Of a stretch of 64,000 nucleotides of DNA, positions 26,994 through 35,117 are shown one piece after another. The stretch is taken from assembly GCA_016722445.1 (NCBI GenBank), contig JADKIZ010000018.1:21812-85811 (forward strand). Reading direction: 5' to 3'. Under the pieces are notes generated by a model. The model worked only from the letters and a program-made list of their open reading frames with translations. It was not told the origin of the DNA and made no database searches. Numbering within the stretch: position 1 is the first letter of the stretch; every line of letters starts with the position of its first letter. The DNA comes from Flavobacteriales bacterium. GTDB taxonomy: Bacteria; Bacteroidota; Bacteroidia; Flavobacteriales_D; Sanyastnellaceae. The translations under genes and the position numbers were made by a program.

Positions 26994-27780
26994 AGCGCGC
27001 TCGGATGAATTCCTGAAATCCATGGAGTCCAAACCATCCGACAGGATGACGTTTGTTTATCAGGCCATCATTGTCTCACTCATCGCACACATCTTTATTC
27101 TTTTCGTAACACAAATGCTCACCCAGGACAATAGAATGGCACAAGAGGATGTCATCTACGAAGAACTGGACATGGACATGATAGAACCGGAAATGATTCC
27201 TCCACCTGAGGAACAACCAGAAGAATCTTCTCAAATGAGCGAACTGAAAAATTTGATCGCCAACGAAAATGCACAACGCACTTCAGAAGAAAAAAGTTAT
27301 CGTGGCATGTCCAAAGCAGAGTTGAATGAACAGGTTTATAACGATCTGAAAAACATGGAAGCCCAAGAATTTGCGAAGCTCAATGAAGGACGACCAGACT
27401 ACACTGTTCAACAGAATCAAACCGGTAAATCGGGTGAAGAGAAGCCTAAAAAAAGTGAATACGATTGGTATCGTGATAAAGCCAATAACAGCAGTTACAA
27501 TGGAAGGGTGACTGCCTCCTATAATATGAGTGGTCGCGATGCGCTCGACAACCCTGTGCCTACTTATCGTTGCAAAACCCAAGGTAAAGTGATTGTTTTG
27601 GTGAGCATCAACAATCTCGGATTGGTAACTGATGCGAAAATCGACGAAGGAAAATCCTCGGCAGATGAATGTCTGCGAAGCGAATCGGTGAAGTATGCAT
27701 TGAAATGGAAATTCAATTACAAAGCCGACGCACTGAAGAAGCAGGATGGAACCATCACGTTCACATTTTCAGCACAGTAA
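26980..27780 (+). CDS. TonB-like periplasm-spanning protein
   Basis: About 266 residues from the ATG at 26980, which follows a CAGGAGAAA ribosome-binding-like site and overlaps the DUF2807 gene by 14 bases. One transmembrane helix near residues 25-45 (VYQAIIVSLIAHIFILFV) is followed by an acidic Pro-containing stretch (EMIPPPEEQPEE), a long charged helical linker and a C-terminal TonB/AgmX-type domain (GKVIVLVSINNLGLVTDAKI, SESVKYALKWKFNY, GTITFTF). TonB proteins carry proton-motive energy to outer-membrane receptors. The linker lacks the usual Pro/Lys repeats and no exbB/exbD is nearby, so an AgmX/PglI-like role is possible. The upstream in-frame start at 26905 is disfavoured. Confidence 0.72.
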   Translation: MKLNKARSDEFLKSMESKPSDRMTFVYQAIIVSLIAHIFILFVTQMLTQDNRMAQEDVIYEELDMDMIEPEMIPPPEEQPEESSQMSELKNLIANENAQRTSEEKSYRGMSKAELNEQVYNDLKNMEAQEFAKLNEGRPDYTVQQNQTGKSGEEKPKKSEYDWYRDKANNSSYNGRVTASYNMSGRDALDNPVPTYRCKTQGKVIVLVSINNLGLVTDAKIDEGKSSADECLRSESVKYALKWKFNYKADALKKQDGTITFTFSAQ

Positions 27781-27806
27781 ATAAGCTGTGTAATGGTGCT
27801 ATTGTC

Positions 27807-28754
27807 TTACATTTTTTTCCTAATCCATTTTACAAGTGCTGATTCCATTTTCTCCATGGATGCAGGAGGCACGACATATTCGCTGATCCGATTCAAGTTT
27901 GTCATAGAATGTGCCTGATCATTGTACCATTTTGGAGAACCCGCTTTACCCATATCAGCGCGCCAACGTATTGATTCGTCTTCTGAAATAATTTTCATGG
28001 CAACAACATCGAAGGTATTGTCCACTTGAAAAACACAAAATTCATACTGTCCATTTTGATTTTTCATCGGCAACAATAATTCTGACCAACTATGATTTCC
28101 ACTCACAATAACTTTCGACTCAAAACCCATAAGACTTGTGATGGCCACAAAAGACATTTCTCTTTCGCTACACCAACCGAATGTCGCGAATGTGTCACAC
28201 TCTTCTGTATAATATTTTGGTTGATTCGAAAATAAATCGATCAAAAATAAATCCGGCGTGCGGTCCATATCAGCGTATGTGGCATATTTACCATAACCTT
28301 TTGGCGGCTTAAGATCCACCAACTTTTTTCCTGTAACTATATCGGTAATTTCATGTCTCGGGTTTGGTTTCACCCAATGCCAGAAATACGGAATATTGAT
28401 GATTTCTCCACGACTACCATTCGTAGCATATTGGGCCGTAAACAATCGATGTAAGAGTTGAATTTTACCGAGCAATATCTCTTCTACAGAATCACCAGGA
28501 AGAAGTTTATTCTCCGCATACCAACTCGCAAACAAAGAAGAGTCGATATGTTGCAGTGCAACACGGTGGTTATTGTACAGCGCATCAAAAAACTGTGGAA
28601 TGCTTAAAGAATCATATAAATAGTATGGCTCTTCGTCGCAATAAGAAATCGATGTTGCGGATATTATTGCAACATCTCTCTGATCGATGGTTCCGCAGCA
28701 TGTTACAATAACTGCCGCGAATAAAAGAAGTATCCACGACAGTTTCATCTTCAT
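27807..28754 (-). CDS. Lipoprotein with transglutaminase-like Cys-His-Asp residues
   Basis: 315 residues. A lipoprotein signal ends IVTCCGTID. No named family is certain, but the C-terminal half has the order of the transglutaminase-like papain fold: a Cys in TFGWCSERE beside an acidic residue, a His in GNHSWSELLLP (HxW-E), and an Asp in FQVDNTFD. That set would make a thiol protease, amidase or peptide transferase acting in the periplasm. It directly follows the dehydrogenase-like gene with no gap, so the two are likely one transcript although no link in function is obvious. Confidence 0.6.
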   Translation of the reverse strand: MKMKLSWILLLFAAVIVTCCGTIDQRDVAIISATSISYCDEEPYYLYDSLSIPQFFDALYNNHRVALQHIDSSLFASWYAENKLLPGDSVEEILLGKIQLLHRLFTAQYATNGSRGEIINIPYFWHWVKPNPRHEITDIVTGKKLVDLKPPKGYGKYATYADMDRTPDLFLIDLFSNQPKYYTEECDTFATFGWCSEREMSFVAITSLMGFESKVIVSGNHSWSELLLPMKNQNGQYEFCVFQVDNTFDVVAMKIISEDESIRWRADMGKAGSPKWYNDQAHSMTNLNRISEYVVPPASMEKMESALVKWIRKKM

Positions 28755-29969
28755 TTATTTCGGATATGCGTAATCATGCAGGTATTCAAAATGCGGTGTC
28801 AACTCACCTGCAAGAGTTGTTTCCGTAGCTTTCCAAATTAGGTGATCCGGATCTTCCTTTAACATCAAAGGAAAAACTTTGCTGATGAGTTCGTTTCCGA
28901 AATCTTCAGAAGCATCCTTTGGCAATTCGCATGGCAGATTATCGATGGACATCACACAGATGGCATCCTTATCCTGCCAATCACATTCAGTATGATTAAA
29001 ACGATGATAACCGAAAATGGGATCAGATATCTTAGATGCTTTGATGGTTGGTGCAATGGGGCCATTGGTATCACAACTCACATCGGCGATGACCATACAC
29101 TTCCAATCCGGATGTTCTACATCTTCTTTGGTAATCAGAACAGGATTTCCTCCGGCCCACAAATGACAAGCGATGTAGAGATCAGCCTTTCTCACGTTTT
29201 CTGCCAGCGTGGAAATGTATTTTTCCGGATTGCTGTAGAAATCTTTTTTATCAAAACCACCAAAATCTTTTCGCACATAATACTCGTGCGTATCTAAATG
29301 AACATAGACAGGATGATCGAATGTCATGGAGAAAAAATCTTCTTCTTCCACACGGGTGATGGGCAACATCCGCAAAATTTCTTCTGCACCATTACCAACA
29401 CGGCCAAAACCGGTCACAACAATTTTCATGGATGATGGAAGAACGATTTTTTTCATCTCTTCTTCCATGTCAACACGATCAGCGCACTCACTTGGAGATT
29501 TCAGATCATACAAACCATGCTTTTTACCGAAAGCTCTGAATCCTTCATAAGCACCGACGATTCCCGCATAGCGACCAAAACCGATCAACCGTTTATTGTC
29601 TTTGCCTTTGATGACTTCATAATCCACCAATCTGATTTTTTTATCGAGGATTGCGCGAAGCAGTTTCGCGTTATGCGGTTGTTTTTTGATGGTATGCGAG
29701 AAAAACAAATATGTTTTACCAGGGATCAATAGATCCACCGGTACCTCTTTTACTCCGATGATGAGATCACAATCGCTAAGGTCTTCCTGGAGTGTTATTC
29801 CGGCGGCAACATATTCCTCATCGCGAAAACGGCGAATTGGACTAGGCTGAACGACCACTACCACACCGAACCACTTCATCACTTCCACACATTGAACAGG
29901 AGACAGTGGTACACGAAAATCCGGTGGCACCTTTCCTTCGCGGATTACTCCGATTTTTTTGATATTCAT
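28755..29969 (-). CDS. Saccharopine dehydrogenase (Lys1)-like NAD(P)-dependent oxidoreductase
   Basis: About 404 residues from the ATG at 29969 (the homology begins MNIKKIGVIREGKVPPD; the earlier start adds 8 unlikely residues). An alanine-dehydrogenase/PNT-type N-terminal domain (EGKVPPDFRVPLSPVQC, HTIKKQPHNAKLL, RLVDYEVIKG) is followed by a Rossmann domain (KIVVTGFGRVGNGAEEILRML) and a block CMVIADVSCDTNGPIAPT similar to fungal Lys1. Such enzymes interconvert saccharopine with lysine and 2-oxoglutarate, or reduce related imines. Substrate assignment is by family only. The transglutaminase-like lipoprotein abuts its stop. Confidence 0.75.
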   Translation of the reverse strand: MNIKKIGVIREGKVPPDFRVPLSPVQCVEVMKWFGVVVVVQPSPIRRFRDEEYVAAGITLQEDLSDCDLIIGVKEVPVDLLIPGKTYLFFSHTIKKQPHNAKLLRAILDKKIRLVDYEVIKGKDNKRLIGFGRYAGIVGAYEGFRAFGKKHGLYDLKSPSECADRVDMEEEMKKIVLPSSMKIVVTGFGRVGNGAEEILRMLPITRVEEEDFFSMTFDHPVYVHLDTHEYYVRKDFGGFDKKDFYSNPEKYISTLAENVRKADLYIACHLWAGGNPVLITKEDVEHPDWKCMVIADVSCDTNGPIAPTIKASKISDPIFGYHRFNHTECDWQDKDAICVMSIDNLPCELPKDASEDFGNELISKVFPLMLKEDPDHLIWKATETTLAGELTPHFEYLHDYAYPK

Positions 29970-30143
29970 ACATCTGAAATTTGCGGCCGCCAAGGTAGGG
30001 TTAGAATCCGGCGTAACACATGATGAAATTCATCTTCCTGCACAATAGAAAGAAGATGAAAAAGGTATAGTGGGAAATCCGAAAAATCGTGAAAACCAAC
30101 AGGATAAATACAACCCGGCGGCTGATCCCCAATAAAACTGATG

Positions 30144-30151
30144 TACCTTTG
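30144..30151 (+). promoter_or_regulatory. Putative -7 promoter element (TACCTTTG) of ssrA
   Basis: An exact TAnnTTTG about 45 bases before the predicted mature 5' end of tmRNA. A short 5' leader removed by RNase P is expected for tmRNA. Confidence 0.5.
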
Positions 30152-30195
30152 CAGCAGTTCTTTGAAAGTATTCTTCGCTGAAAGCAAGAAATACC

Positions 30196-30594
30196 GGGCC
30201 CGTTCCCTGGATTTGACAGCAAGAAGAATCGCAGGGCAAGCATGCAGAGCTTTTTGTAGTGAGGCTCTCAAATCTGAAACTACAAGTCAGAAATGACAAC
30301 ACTTCTTATGCGCTTGCAGCCTAATCACCGGGTGTGATTACGCTTAATCCCTTCCGATAGGTTGGGACAGGCACTGTCTCGTACGATGACCCCGCTCCTG
30401 GTCGCGTACAATGAGGCTTCATCAAAGGGAGATCGCGACGACTGAAGTTTGTAGGAAGTTGCTAAAAAACACAAGCTAAGTGTCGAGTTTGCCTGTCTGT
30501 GGGCTAATCGACATCGAAAACCAATCGCAGGATAAGCATGTAGAAAACTTAGAAATTCCTTGTTTGGACGTGGGTTCGACCCCCACCGGGTCCA
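30196..30594 (+). ncRNA. ssrA: Transfer-messenger RNA (tmRNA)
   Basis: The 5' end GGGCCCG pairs with CGGGTCC near the 3' end to form the acceptor stem (one G-U), followed by discriminator A; the full CCA is not encoded. The 5' part has the tmRNA D-arm stretch CCCTGGATTTGACAGC and the GCATGC element. The 3' part has AAGCATGTAG and the T arm GTGGG-TTCGACC-CCCAC. The tag frame runs from 30289 to 30324: after the AGTC determinant it reads AGA AAT GAC AAC ACT TCT TAT GCG CTT GCA GCC TAA, giving the tag (A)RNDNTSYALAA, which ends in the usual YALAA degron. About 399 bases. tmRNA with SmpB rescues stalled ribosomes. Confidence 0.95.
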
Positions 30595-30600
30595 CAATTC

Positions 30601-30669
30601 AGAATGAGAATGAGAATGGGAATGAGAATGATGCGAATTCATTCACATTCTGTTTCTGATTCTCATTCT
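30601..30669 (+). repeat. GAGAAT hexamer array forming a long imperfect inverted repeat after ssrA
   Basis: The left arm has four to five copies of GAGAATG-type hexamers (30601-30630). The right arm is their inverted counterpart and ends ATTCTCATTCT (30659-30669). The outer 11 bases pair perfectly, the inner part is about three-quarters paired, and the loop is around ATGCGAATTC. A T-rich stretch (TTTTTC) follows, so it likely terminates or end-protects the tmRNA transcript. Confidence 0.7.
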
Positions 30670-31122
30670 TTTTCTATTACCTCTTCACACATCCGAGCTC
30701 TTCATGGTACTTTTTATTCCGAATTTGAAAATCATTTTGTGTTTGGAATGATTGAACACATAGCAGACAGCTCATGATTCTTTAGATCTTGCACAATTTG
30801 AACGATATTAATAAATTATGGATTGACTTCGCGCTTTCTGATGTTTAAATAAGGGTTTTAAGCCTGATTCATATTCCGTGGTGAACTCTATTAATGGTGA
30901 TTATCGGAAAATTGGTCTGAGTTAATTTTGAGCCATGACAGCTTCTACTCAAGAGACATTATTCACCACATGTTTGATCCTGACCACTTTTTGCGCATCG
31001 CTTTTCGGAATTCTTGAAGTGATGCATAAAAATGAAGGTACCCAAGGAACCGATCATCCATTCAGTTCCCTTGATTGTAACCTAATTTAAAATGACGGTA
31101 ACTGAATAGTTGAATCAATCGA
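30670..31122. other. Intergenic stretch downstream of ssrA
   Basis: AT-rich. Apart from the weak 51-codon frame at 30935-31090 listed separately, I see no gene, RNA fold or repeat. Confidence 0.35.
30935..31090 (+). CDS. Possible 51-residue single-helix membrane peptide (doubtful)
   Basis: An ATG frame encoding MTASTQETLFTTCLILTTFC and then SLFGILEVMHKNEG, ending with a Cys-containing tail. Residues 8-30 would form one transmembrane helix. There is no ribosome-binding site and no recognised family, so this may be chance; it is listed because it is the only plausible frame in the 30670-31122 gap. Confidence 0.2.
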   Translation: MTASTQETLFTTCLILTTFCASLFGILEVMHKNEGTQGTDHPFSSLDCNLI

Positions 31123-31431
31123 TTATTCAAAATCATGTTTACGATCAAACTCCTTTTTTCTGTTGTAAGCAGCTTCCGCCAATATACCTGAACATCTTGC
31201 TACCTCTTTTAGTTGTTTTAACGTATGTTCCTTGCTTAACAATGAGTCAATTTCAATGCTAAGAACATTTGATATGGAATCAGTGTAATGTCCCAAGTGT
31301 TCAAAGTCATACAAGTCCATTGAGTGTAGCTTCTCAGCGCACTTGCAGTACTCTTCAATTTTTTTATCTACAGGGGATCTCTCACAAGAAATTATGGAAA
31401 GCGCAATCGATAAAGTGACTATATTTTTCAT
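31123..31431 (-). CDS. Small putative lipoprotein of unknown function
   Basis: 102 residues with a lipoprotein-like signal (lipobox LSIISCERS). The mature part is helical and charged with two further Cys (YCKCAEKL) and one in ARCSGILAEAAY, and ends KKEFDRKHDFE. No family recognised. It stands alone between the tmRNA region and the DEAD-box helicase and is on the opposite strand to both. Confidence 0.55.
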   Translation of the reverse strand: MKNIVTLSIALSIISCERSPVDKKIEEYCKCAEKLHSMDLYDFEHLGHYTDSISNVLSIEIDSLLSKEHTLKQLKEVARCSGILAEAAYNRKKEFDRKHDFE

Positions 31432-31844
31432 GAGATTGATTCAGTTAAAAAGGCTAACGAATGTCCTTCAAAATTAATGAAAAAATTGATATTCCACGAA
31501 TTATGGGCCCTTAACGAATGGATAAAAATGTTCAATCAGCTATGTTAAACCCCGTTATAACCTTCCCGCGATAGACATTGACATGATTCCCCTGTGGAAT
31601 ATCAAATTTGAGTTCAAATTGCGATAAATATATCACCCAAACCGCAACACATTCTCATGAATAGAGTATCAGTACCAAACGCAAGTGAATTGCGCATTCT
31701 GAATGGATCATTTCGTGAGGGCAGATGCATATATATGCATTTGAACCATGAAAAAATCCTTCGAAGCTGCACTTGAAAACGCATTGAAATTTAGTTAAAA
31801 CACGATAAATTTCAATTAGTTACGAGAAAACAAGAGAATATCAC
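31432..31844. other. Intergenic stretch upstream of the helicase promoter, nothing identified
   Basis: About 410 bases of AT-rich DNA with no frame above about 40 codons. It contains ATATATGCAT-type short palindromes near 31730 but no structure I can assign. Confidence 0.35.
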
Positions 31845-31852
31845 TACATTTG
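31845..31852 (+). promoter_or_regulatory. Putative -7 promoter element (TACATTTG) of the helicase-csp operon
   Basis: An exact TAnnTTTG. The start codon of the helicase is 144 bases downstream, so the mRNA would have a long 5' leader (31860-31995) of the kind seen on cold-regulated RNA helicase genes. Confidence 0.5.
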
Positions 31853-31859
31853 CGCCATC

Positions 31860-31995
31860 CTTTTGAGGATTGTATTTAAATTCTGAATGCTGTCAGCAGC
31901 TACCATTCAAATTAATTTTTACAATTTGTGAGGTTTTTAAGGGAATAGTTCACGCTCAAATAACTTCCCATATTCAGAATACTTTTTAATATTTA
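31860..31995 (+). promoter_or_regulatory. Long 5' leader of the DEAD-box helicase gene
   Basis: About 135 untranslated bases, AT-rich. ATTCTGAATGCTG (about 31879) and CATATTCAGAATAC (about 31970) contain complementary ATTCTGAAT/ATTCAGAAT segments that could pair across the leader and bring its ends together. A temperature or self-regulatory role is inference. Confidence 0.35.
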
Positions 31996-33276
31996 ATGAC
32001 ATTTAGCGATTTAAAATTATCCGAGCCACTCCTTGTGGCCCTGGGTGAGTTGGGCTATGACAGTCCCACACCCATTCAACAACAAGCAATCACACCAATT
32101 TTAGAAGGTCGTGATATCTTCGGTTCTGCTCAAACTGGTACAGGAAAAACAGCTGCATTTGCTCTGCCTGTATTACAACAGTTGCACCTCAAACCAAAAA
32201 CAAATTCAGCCATACGTGCACTGATCCTCGCACCAACACGCGAACTTGCCATCCAGATCAGTGAAAATATACATGCATATAGCAAATATGTAAAGGTACC
32301 TCATGTAACCATCTTTGGTGGTGTATCACAAAAAAATCAAGAACGCGAACTTCGCAAAGGTGCTGACATCATCGTGGCAACTCCCGGTCGTTTGCTGGAC
32401 TTGATGAATCAAGGTTTTGTGCGATTGGATCGCATCGAATATTTTGTATTGGATGAAGCAGACAAAATGCTGGATATGGGTTTTATTCACGATATCAAAA
32501 AGGTAATCGCGAAACTTCCTGTACAAAAACAGACATTGTTCTTCTCAGCTACCGCGGCGCCGGACATCATGAAGCTCGCCAATTCGCTGCTGAAAAATCC
32601 GGTACATATTTCTGTGACACCGGTGTCCTCTACCACTTCGCTCATTGAGCAAAGTTTATATTACGTATCAAAGGAAAACAAGAGGTCATTGTTGAAACAC
32701 ATCATCGATGATTTTAGAATTGATCATGCACTTGTATTTACGCGAACCAAACGAGGTGCTGATCGCGTAGCGAAAGATCTGAATAAAAGCGGTATCAAAG
32801 CAGAGTCGATCCACGGAGATAAATCTCAGAATGCGAGAGAACGTGCATTGAGTGGATTCAAAAACAAAACCCTTCGAGTGCTTGTGGCAACTGATATTGC
32901 AGCTCGTGGAATTGATGTAGATAAACTTTCACATGTCATCAATTTCGAGATACCTGAAGTAGCGGAAACTTATGTTCACCGCATAGGCCGTACCGGAAGA
33001 GCAGGATCAACTGGAAAAGCGATTTCATTTTGCACCGCTGAAGAATTGACCTATATGAAAGACATCAATAAATTGGTCAAACAAAAAATCGATGTGGTAT
33101 CAAAACATCCATTTGTGGAAGACATTTTCCTCGCGGCAGCCACAAATCAGCAATCACAGCAACAACAAAAACAACCTCAGAGCAAATCTGGTAGGTTCAA
33201 TACAAACAATAACAAATCCGTTCGCAAGAACAACAAACAACAACAAAATGCAAAAAGGTACAGTAAAGTTTTTTAA
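31996..33276 (+). CDS. DEAD-box RNA helicase (RhlE-like)
   Basis: 426 residues. All helicase motifs are present in order: the Q motif (GYDSPTPIQQQAI), I (AQTGTGKT), Ia (APTRELAIQ), Ib (TPGRLLD), II (DEAD in VLDEADKMLDMGF), III (SAT), IV (ALVFTRTKRGAD), V (ATDIAARGIDVD) and VI (HRIGRTGRAG). The tail after residue 370 is Gln/Asn/Lys-rich and probably binds RNA. The enzyme unwinds RNA in ribosome assembly or mRNA decay. Its last 29 bases overlap the start of the cold-shock gene, and its stop codon lies inside that gene. Confidence 0.93.
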   Translation: MTFSDLKLSEPLLVALGELGYDSPTPIQQQAITPILEGRDIFGSAQTGTGKTAAFALPVLQQLHLKPKTNSAIRALILAPTRELAIQISENIHAYSKYVKVPHVTIFGGVSQKNQERELRKGADIIVATPGRLLDLMNQGFVRLDRIEYFVLDEADKMLDMGFIHDIKKVIAKLPVQKQTLFFSATAAPDIMKLANSLLKNPVHISVTPVSSTTSLIEQSLYYVSKENKRSLLKHIIDDFRIDHALVFTRTKRGADRVAKDLNKSGIKAESIHGDKSQNARERALSGFKNKTLRVLVATDIAARGIDVDKLSHVINFEIPEVAETYVHRIGRTGRAGSTGKAISFCTAEELTYMKDINKLVKQKIDVVSKHPFVEDIFLAAATNQQSQQQQKQPQSKSGRFNTNNNKSVRKNNKQQQNAKRYSKVF

Positions 33277-33436
33277 CGAAGCAAAGGGATTCGGATTTAT
33301 CAAATCTGAAAACGGCGATGACATCTTCGTACACGTATCAGGATTGAAAAGCGAAATCCGTGAGAACGATTCTGTGTCATTCGAAGTAGAGACAGGCAAA
33401 AAAGGCCTTCATGCTGTGAATGTATCACGTGACTAA
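33248..33436 (+). CDS. Cold-shock domain protein (CspA family)
   Basis: 62 residues beginning MQKGTVKFFNEAKGFGFIKS, with RNP1 (KGFGFI) and RNP2 (DIFVHVSGL) motifs, so a complete single cold-shock domain that binds single-stranded RNA/DNA. The longer in-frame open stretch upstream (from 33092) is only the helicase gene read out of frame. The start ATG lies within the helicase gene, 29 bases before that gene ends, so translation is likely coupled. Helicase plus Csp is a sensible RNA-chaperone pair. Confidence 0.92.
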   Translation: MQKGTVKFFNEAKGFGFIKSENGDDIFVHVSGLKSEIRENDSVSFEVETGKKGLHAVNVSRD

Positions 33437-33473
33437 TTCACACTACAGGAATTTGAATCTGAACTTCCATCAC

Positions 33474-33496
33474 AACATGAATCAATAATTCATGTT
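33474..33496 (+). repeat. 9-bp perfect inverted repeat in the 3' region of csp
   Basis: AACATGAAT and ATTCATGTT around CAATA. Flanking bases add weaker pairing. It lies between the csp stop and the T-tract terminator and may stabilise the small mRNA. Confidence 0.5.
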
Positions 33497-33552
33497 CAGT
33501 TGAAGGTGGAGTTCGATTTTCCCGATATGCCGGATAACATTCCGGTCGTATG

Positions 33553-33584
33553 AAAAAAAGCAGGATTCATTTCCTGCTTTTTTT
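33553..33584 (+). terminator. Rho-independent terminator of the helicase-csp operon
   Basis: A-rich arm AAAAAAAGCAGGA and arm TCCTGCTTTTTTT pair perfectly around a 6-base loop. The hairpin is symmetric and could work on both strands. Confidence 0.9.
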
Positions 33585-33648
33585 ATGCCTTTTAAATCTA
33601 CAAGAACAATGTGCACAACTTCATGAGTGGAGTCAGCAGCTAAAAGCA

Positions 33649-33676
33649 ACAACCCGCCATTATACATGACGGGTTG
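33649..33676 (-). terminator. Probable terminator of the dab-sulP-porin operon
   Basis: On the minus strand GCAACCCG pairs with CGGGTTGT around a 13-base loop and is followed by TGCTTTT, about 70 bases after the porin stop. The T tract is weak. Confidence 0.55.
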
Positions 33677-33747
33677 CACCAAATAGGATGTAAATCTTGC
33701 AGGTTAAAACATCCATAAACCAAACTACACAGAAACATCAATCCTGA

Positions 33748-35097
33748 TCAGATACTCACCTGATATTGCAGGATAAAAGAATTCTTTCTTGATTGCTGTT
33801 GAATAAAATGCGGACCATCAGAAGGAGTGACCAATTTCATCACAGGTCTGTTTTGCACACCGAAAGTCAATTTCGATCTAGTTCCATCCAGGTACCATGA
33901 ACAACCTGCATCACCATATAGCACCAAGTCCTTCGCTAAATCGTATTTGCTCCATTGGGCAGAAACATACGGCATCAGTTTACCCAACTTCTTTGTTGCG
34001 GATAATTCGGGTGACAAATAACCCAATTGTGCATAGAACGAAGTCCCTGTTCCGATCATGGGCCACGCAACACCAGTCCCACTAAAAGTTCCATTGACAT
34101 TCATGCCATCGGTCACATTCATCGGGCCTTGATTTCGGATATAATTTTTCCCGAAATCATAATAAGCAGCCACTGCATAAAAAGAAATAGCATCACCCTT
34201 TTCCCTACGCAGCGGAGCGTCATAGAAAACATCCACTGCAGCCAATAACATATCATGATGCAGTGTATCAACGGCAACTGAATCTAACATTTGGTTATAC
34301 CACATGGCATTCTGTTGAAATTGTGCCCCAGCTCCAAGATTCAGTACATGTTTTTTTCCAAGATATGTTCCCGTTTGATAGGGCAACTCATTAGACTCCT
34401 GATCGAAGAATTGCCAACTCAAATATCCGCTGTATTGAGGCTTTGGTGGTAGGGGTGAAAATTGTGCATCGCTACCCAATGGATTCGAAGCATTGTAAAC
34501 AACAAAAGTAGTAATTGCCATTGGCCGGGATACGATTAAACGATAATCCAACTTACTGATTTTACCTTTCGCATACACACTAAGTTTACGTAGAAACTGA
34601 TCGTTGGCATCATTCGTTGCCTGTAGGAACAGTGGTGCATCCAAAGCCATTATCGAAGCAACAGAAGGAGAAGAAAACCTGGAGAATCCTGTCCATGCCG
34701 TTAAGCCCGCACCCATCGCGAAGTGTTTGTTCACGTCAATTTCGCCCAGTGCGTCATGAATAAAAAAACCGGATTTTCTTGCGCTCAATCCATTGAAATT
34801 ATTTTGTCCTAGTTGCAGATAAAAAAATGTGTGTTTCGAAGTCTTTCCATAAAGCTGTAGGCGTGTTCTTCTCAAACCGATATCAAAAGACTTATCCGTT
34901 GCCACACCATTTAAAGTGCTACCCGGATTGTTTTGTGTTTGTCTCACCCAGGTTTGATTTACAAAAGTGAGCTTGACAAATTCAGTGCTGTCCTTGCCGA
35001 GGTAATGTTTCAGCTCCTTGTTTGATTGTGCATAAACTGCTTTCATTCCGGAAAACAAACACATCAAACCAAGGACATAAAATTTATATCCATTCAT
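33748..35097 (-). CDS. Outer-membrane porin-like protein at the end of the dab-sulP cluster
   Basis: 449 residues with a signal peptide (ends AVYAQ) and a beta-barrel pattern of alternating strands (VKLTFVNQTWVRQ, IGLRRTRLQLYGKTSKHTFFYLQLGQN, YVSAQWSKYDL) ending in an aromatic-type strand, FILQYQVSI. Phosphate-selective-porin-like proteins (OprO/P type) have this opening, but I cannot assign a family firmly. It starts 20 bases after the SulP stop, so it is the fourth gene of one transcript. I infer that it lets the substrate of the inner-membrane transporters cross the outer membrane. Confidence 0.7.
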   Translation of the reverse strand: MNGYKFYVLGLMCLFSGMKAVYAQSNKELKHYLGKDSTEFVKLTFVNQTWVRQTQNNPGSTLNGVATDKSFDIGLRRTRLQLYGKTSKHTFFYLQLGQNNFNGLSARKSGFFIHDALGEIDVNKHFAMGAGLTAWTGFSRFSSPSVASIMALDAPLFLQATNDANDQFLRKLSVYAKGKISKLDYRLIVSRPMAITTFVVYNASNPLGSDAQFSPLPPKPQYSGYLSWQFFDQESNELPYQTGTYLGKKHVLNLGAGAQFQQNAMWYNQMLDSVAVDTLHHDMLLAAVDVFYDAPLRREKGDAISFYAVAAYYDFGKNYIRNQGPMNVTDGMNVNGTFSGTGVAWPMIGTGTSFYAQLGYLSPELSATKKLGKLMPYVSAQWSKYDLAKDLVLYGDAGCSWYLDGTRSKLTFGVQNRPVMKLVTPSDGPHFIQQQSRKNSFILQYQVSI

Positions 35098-35117
35098 AGT
35101 GGTAATTTTTTACAAAG

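Noticed and set aside
30325..30642. 105-residue minus-strand frame with HSHSHS and WTRWGSNPRP
   Set aside because: It is the complement of the tmRNA 3' part and the hexamer repeat. The GSNPRP string is a well-known artefact of reading a T arm backwards.
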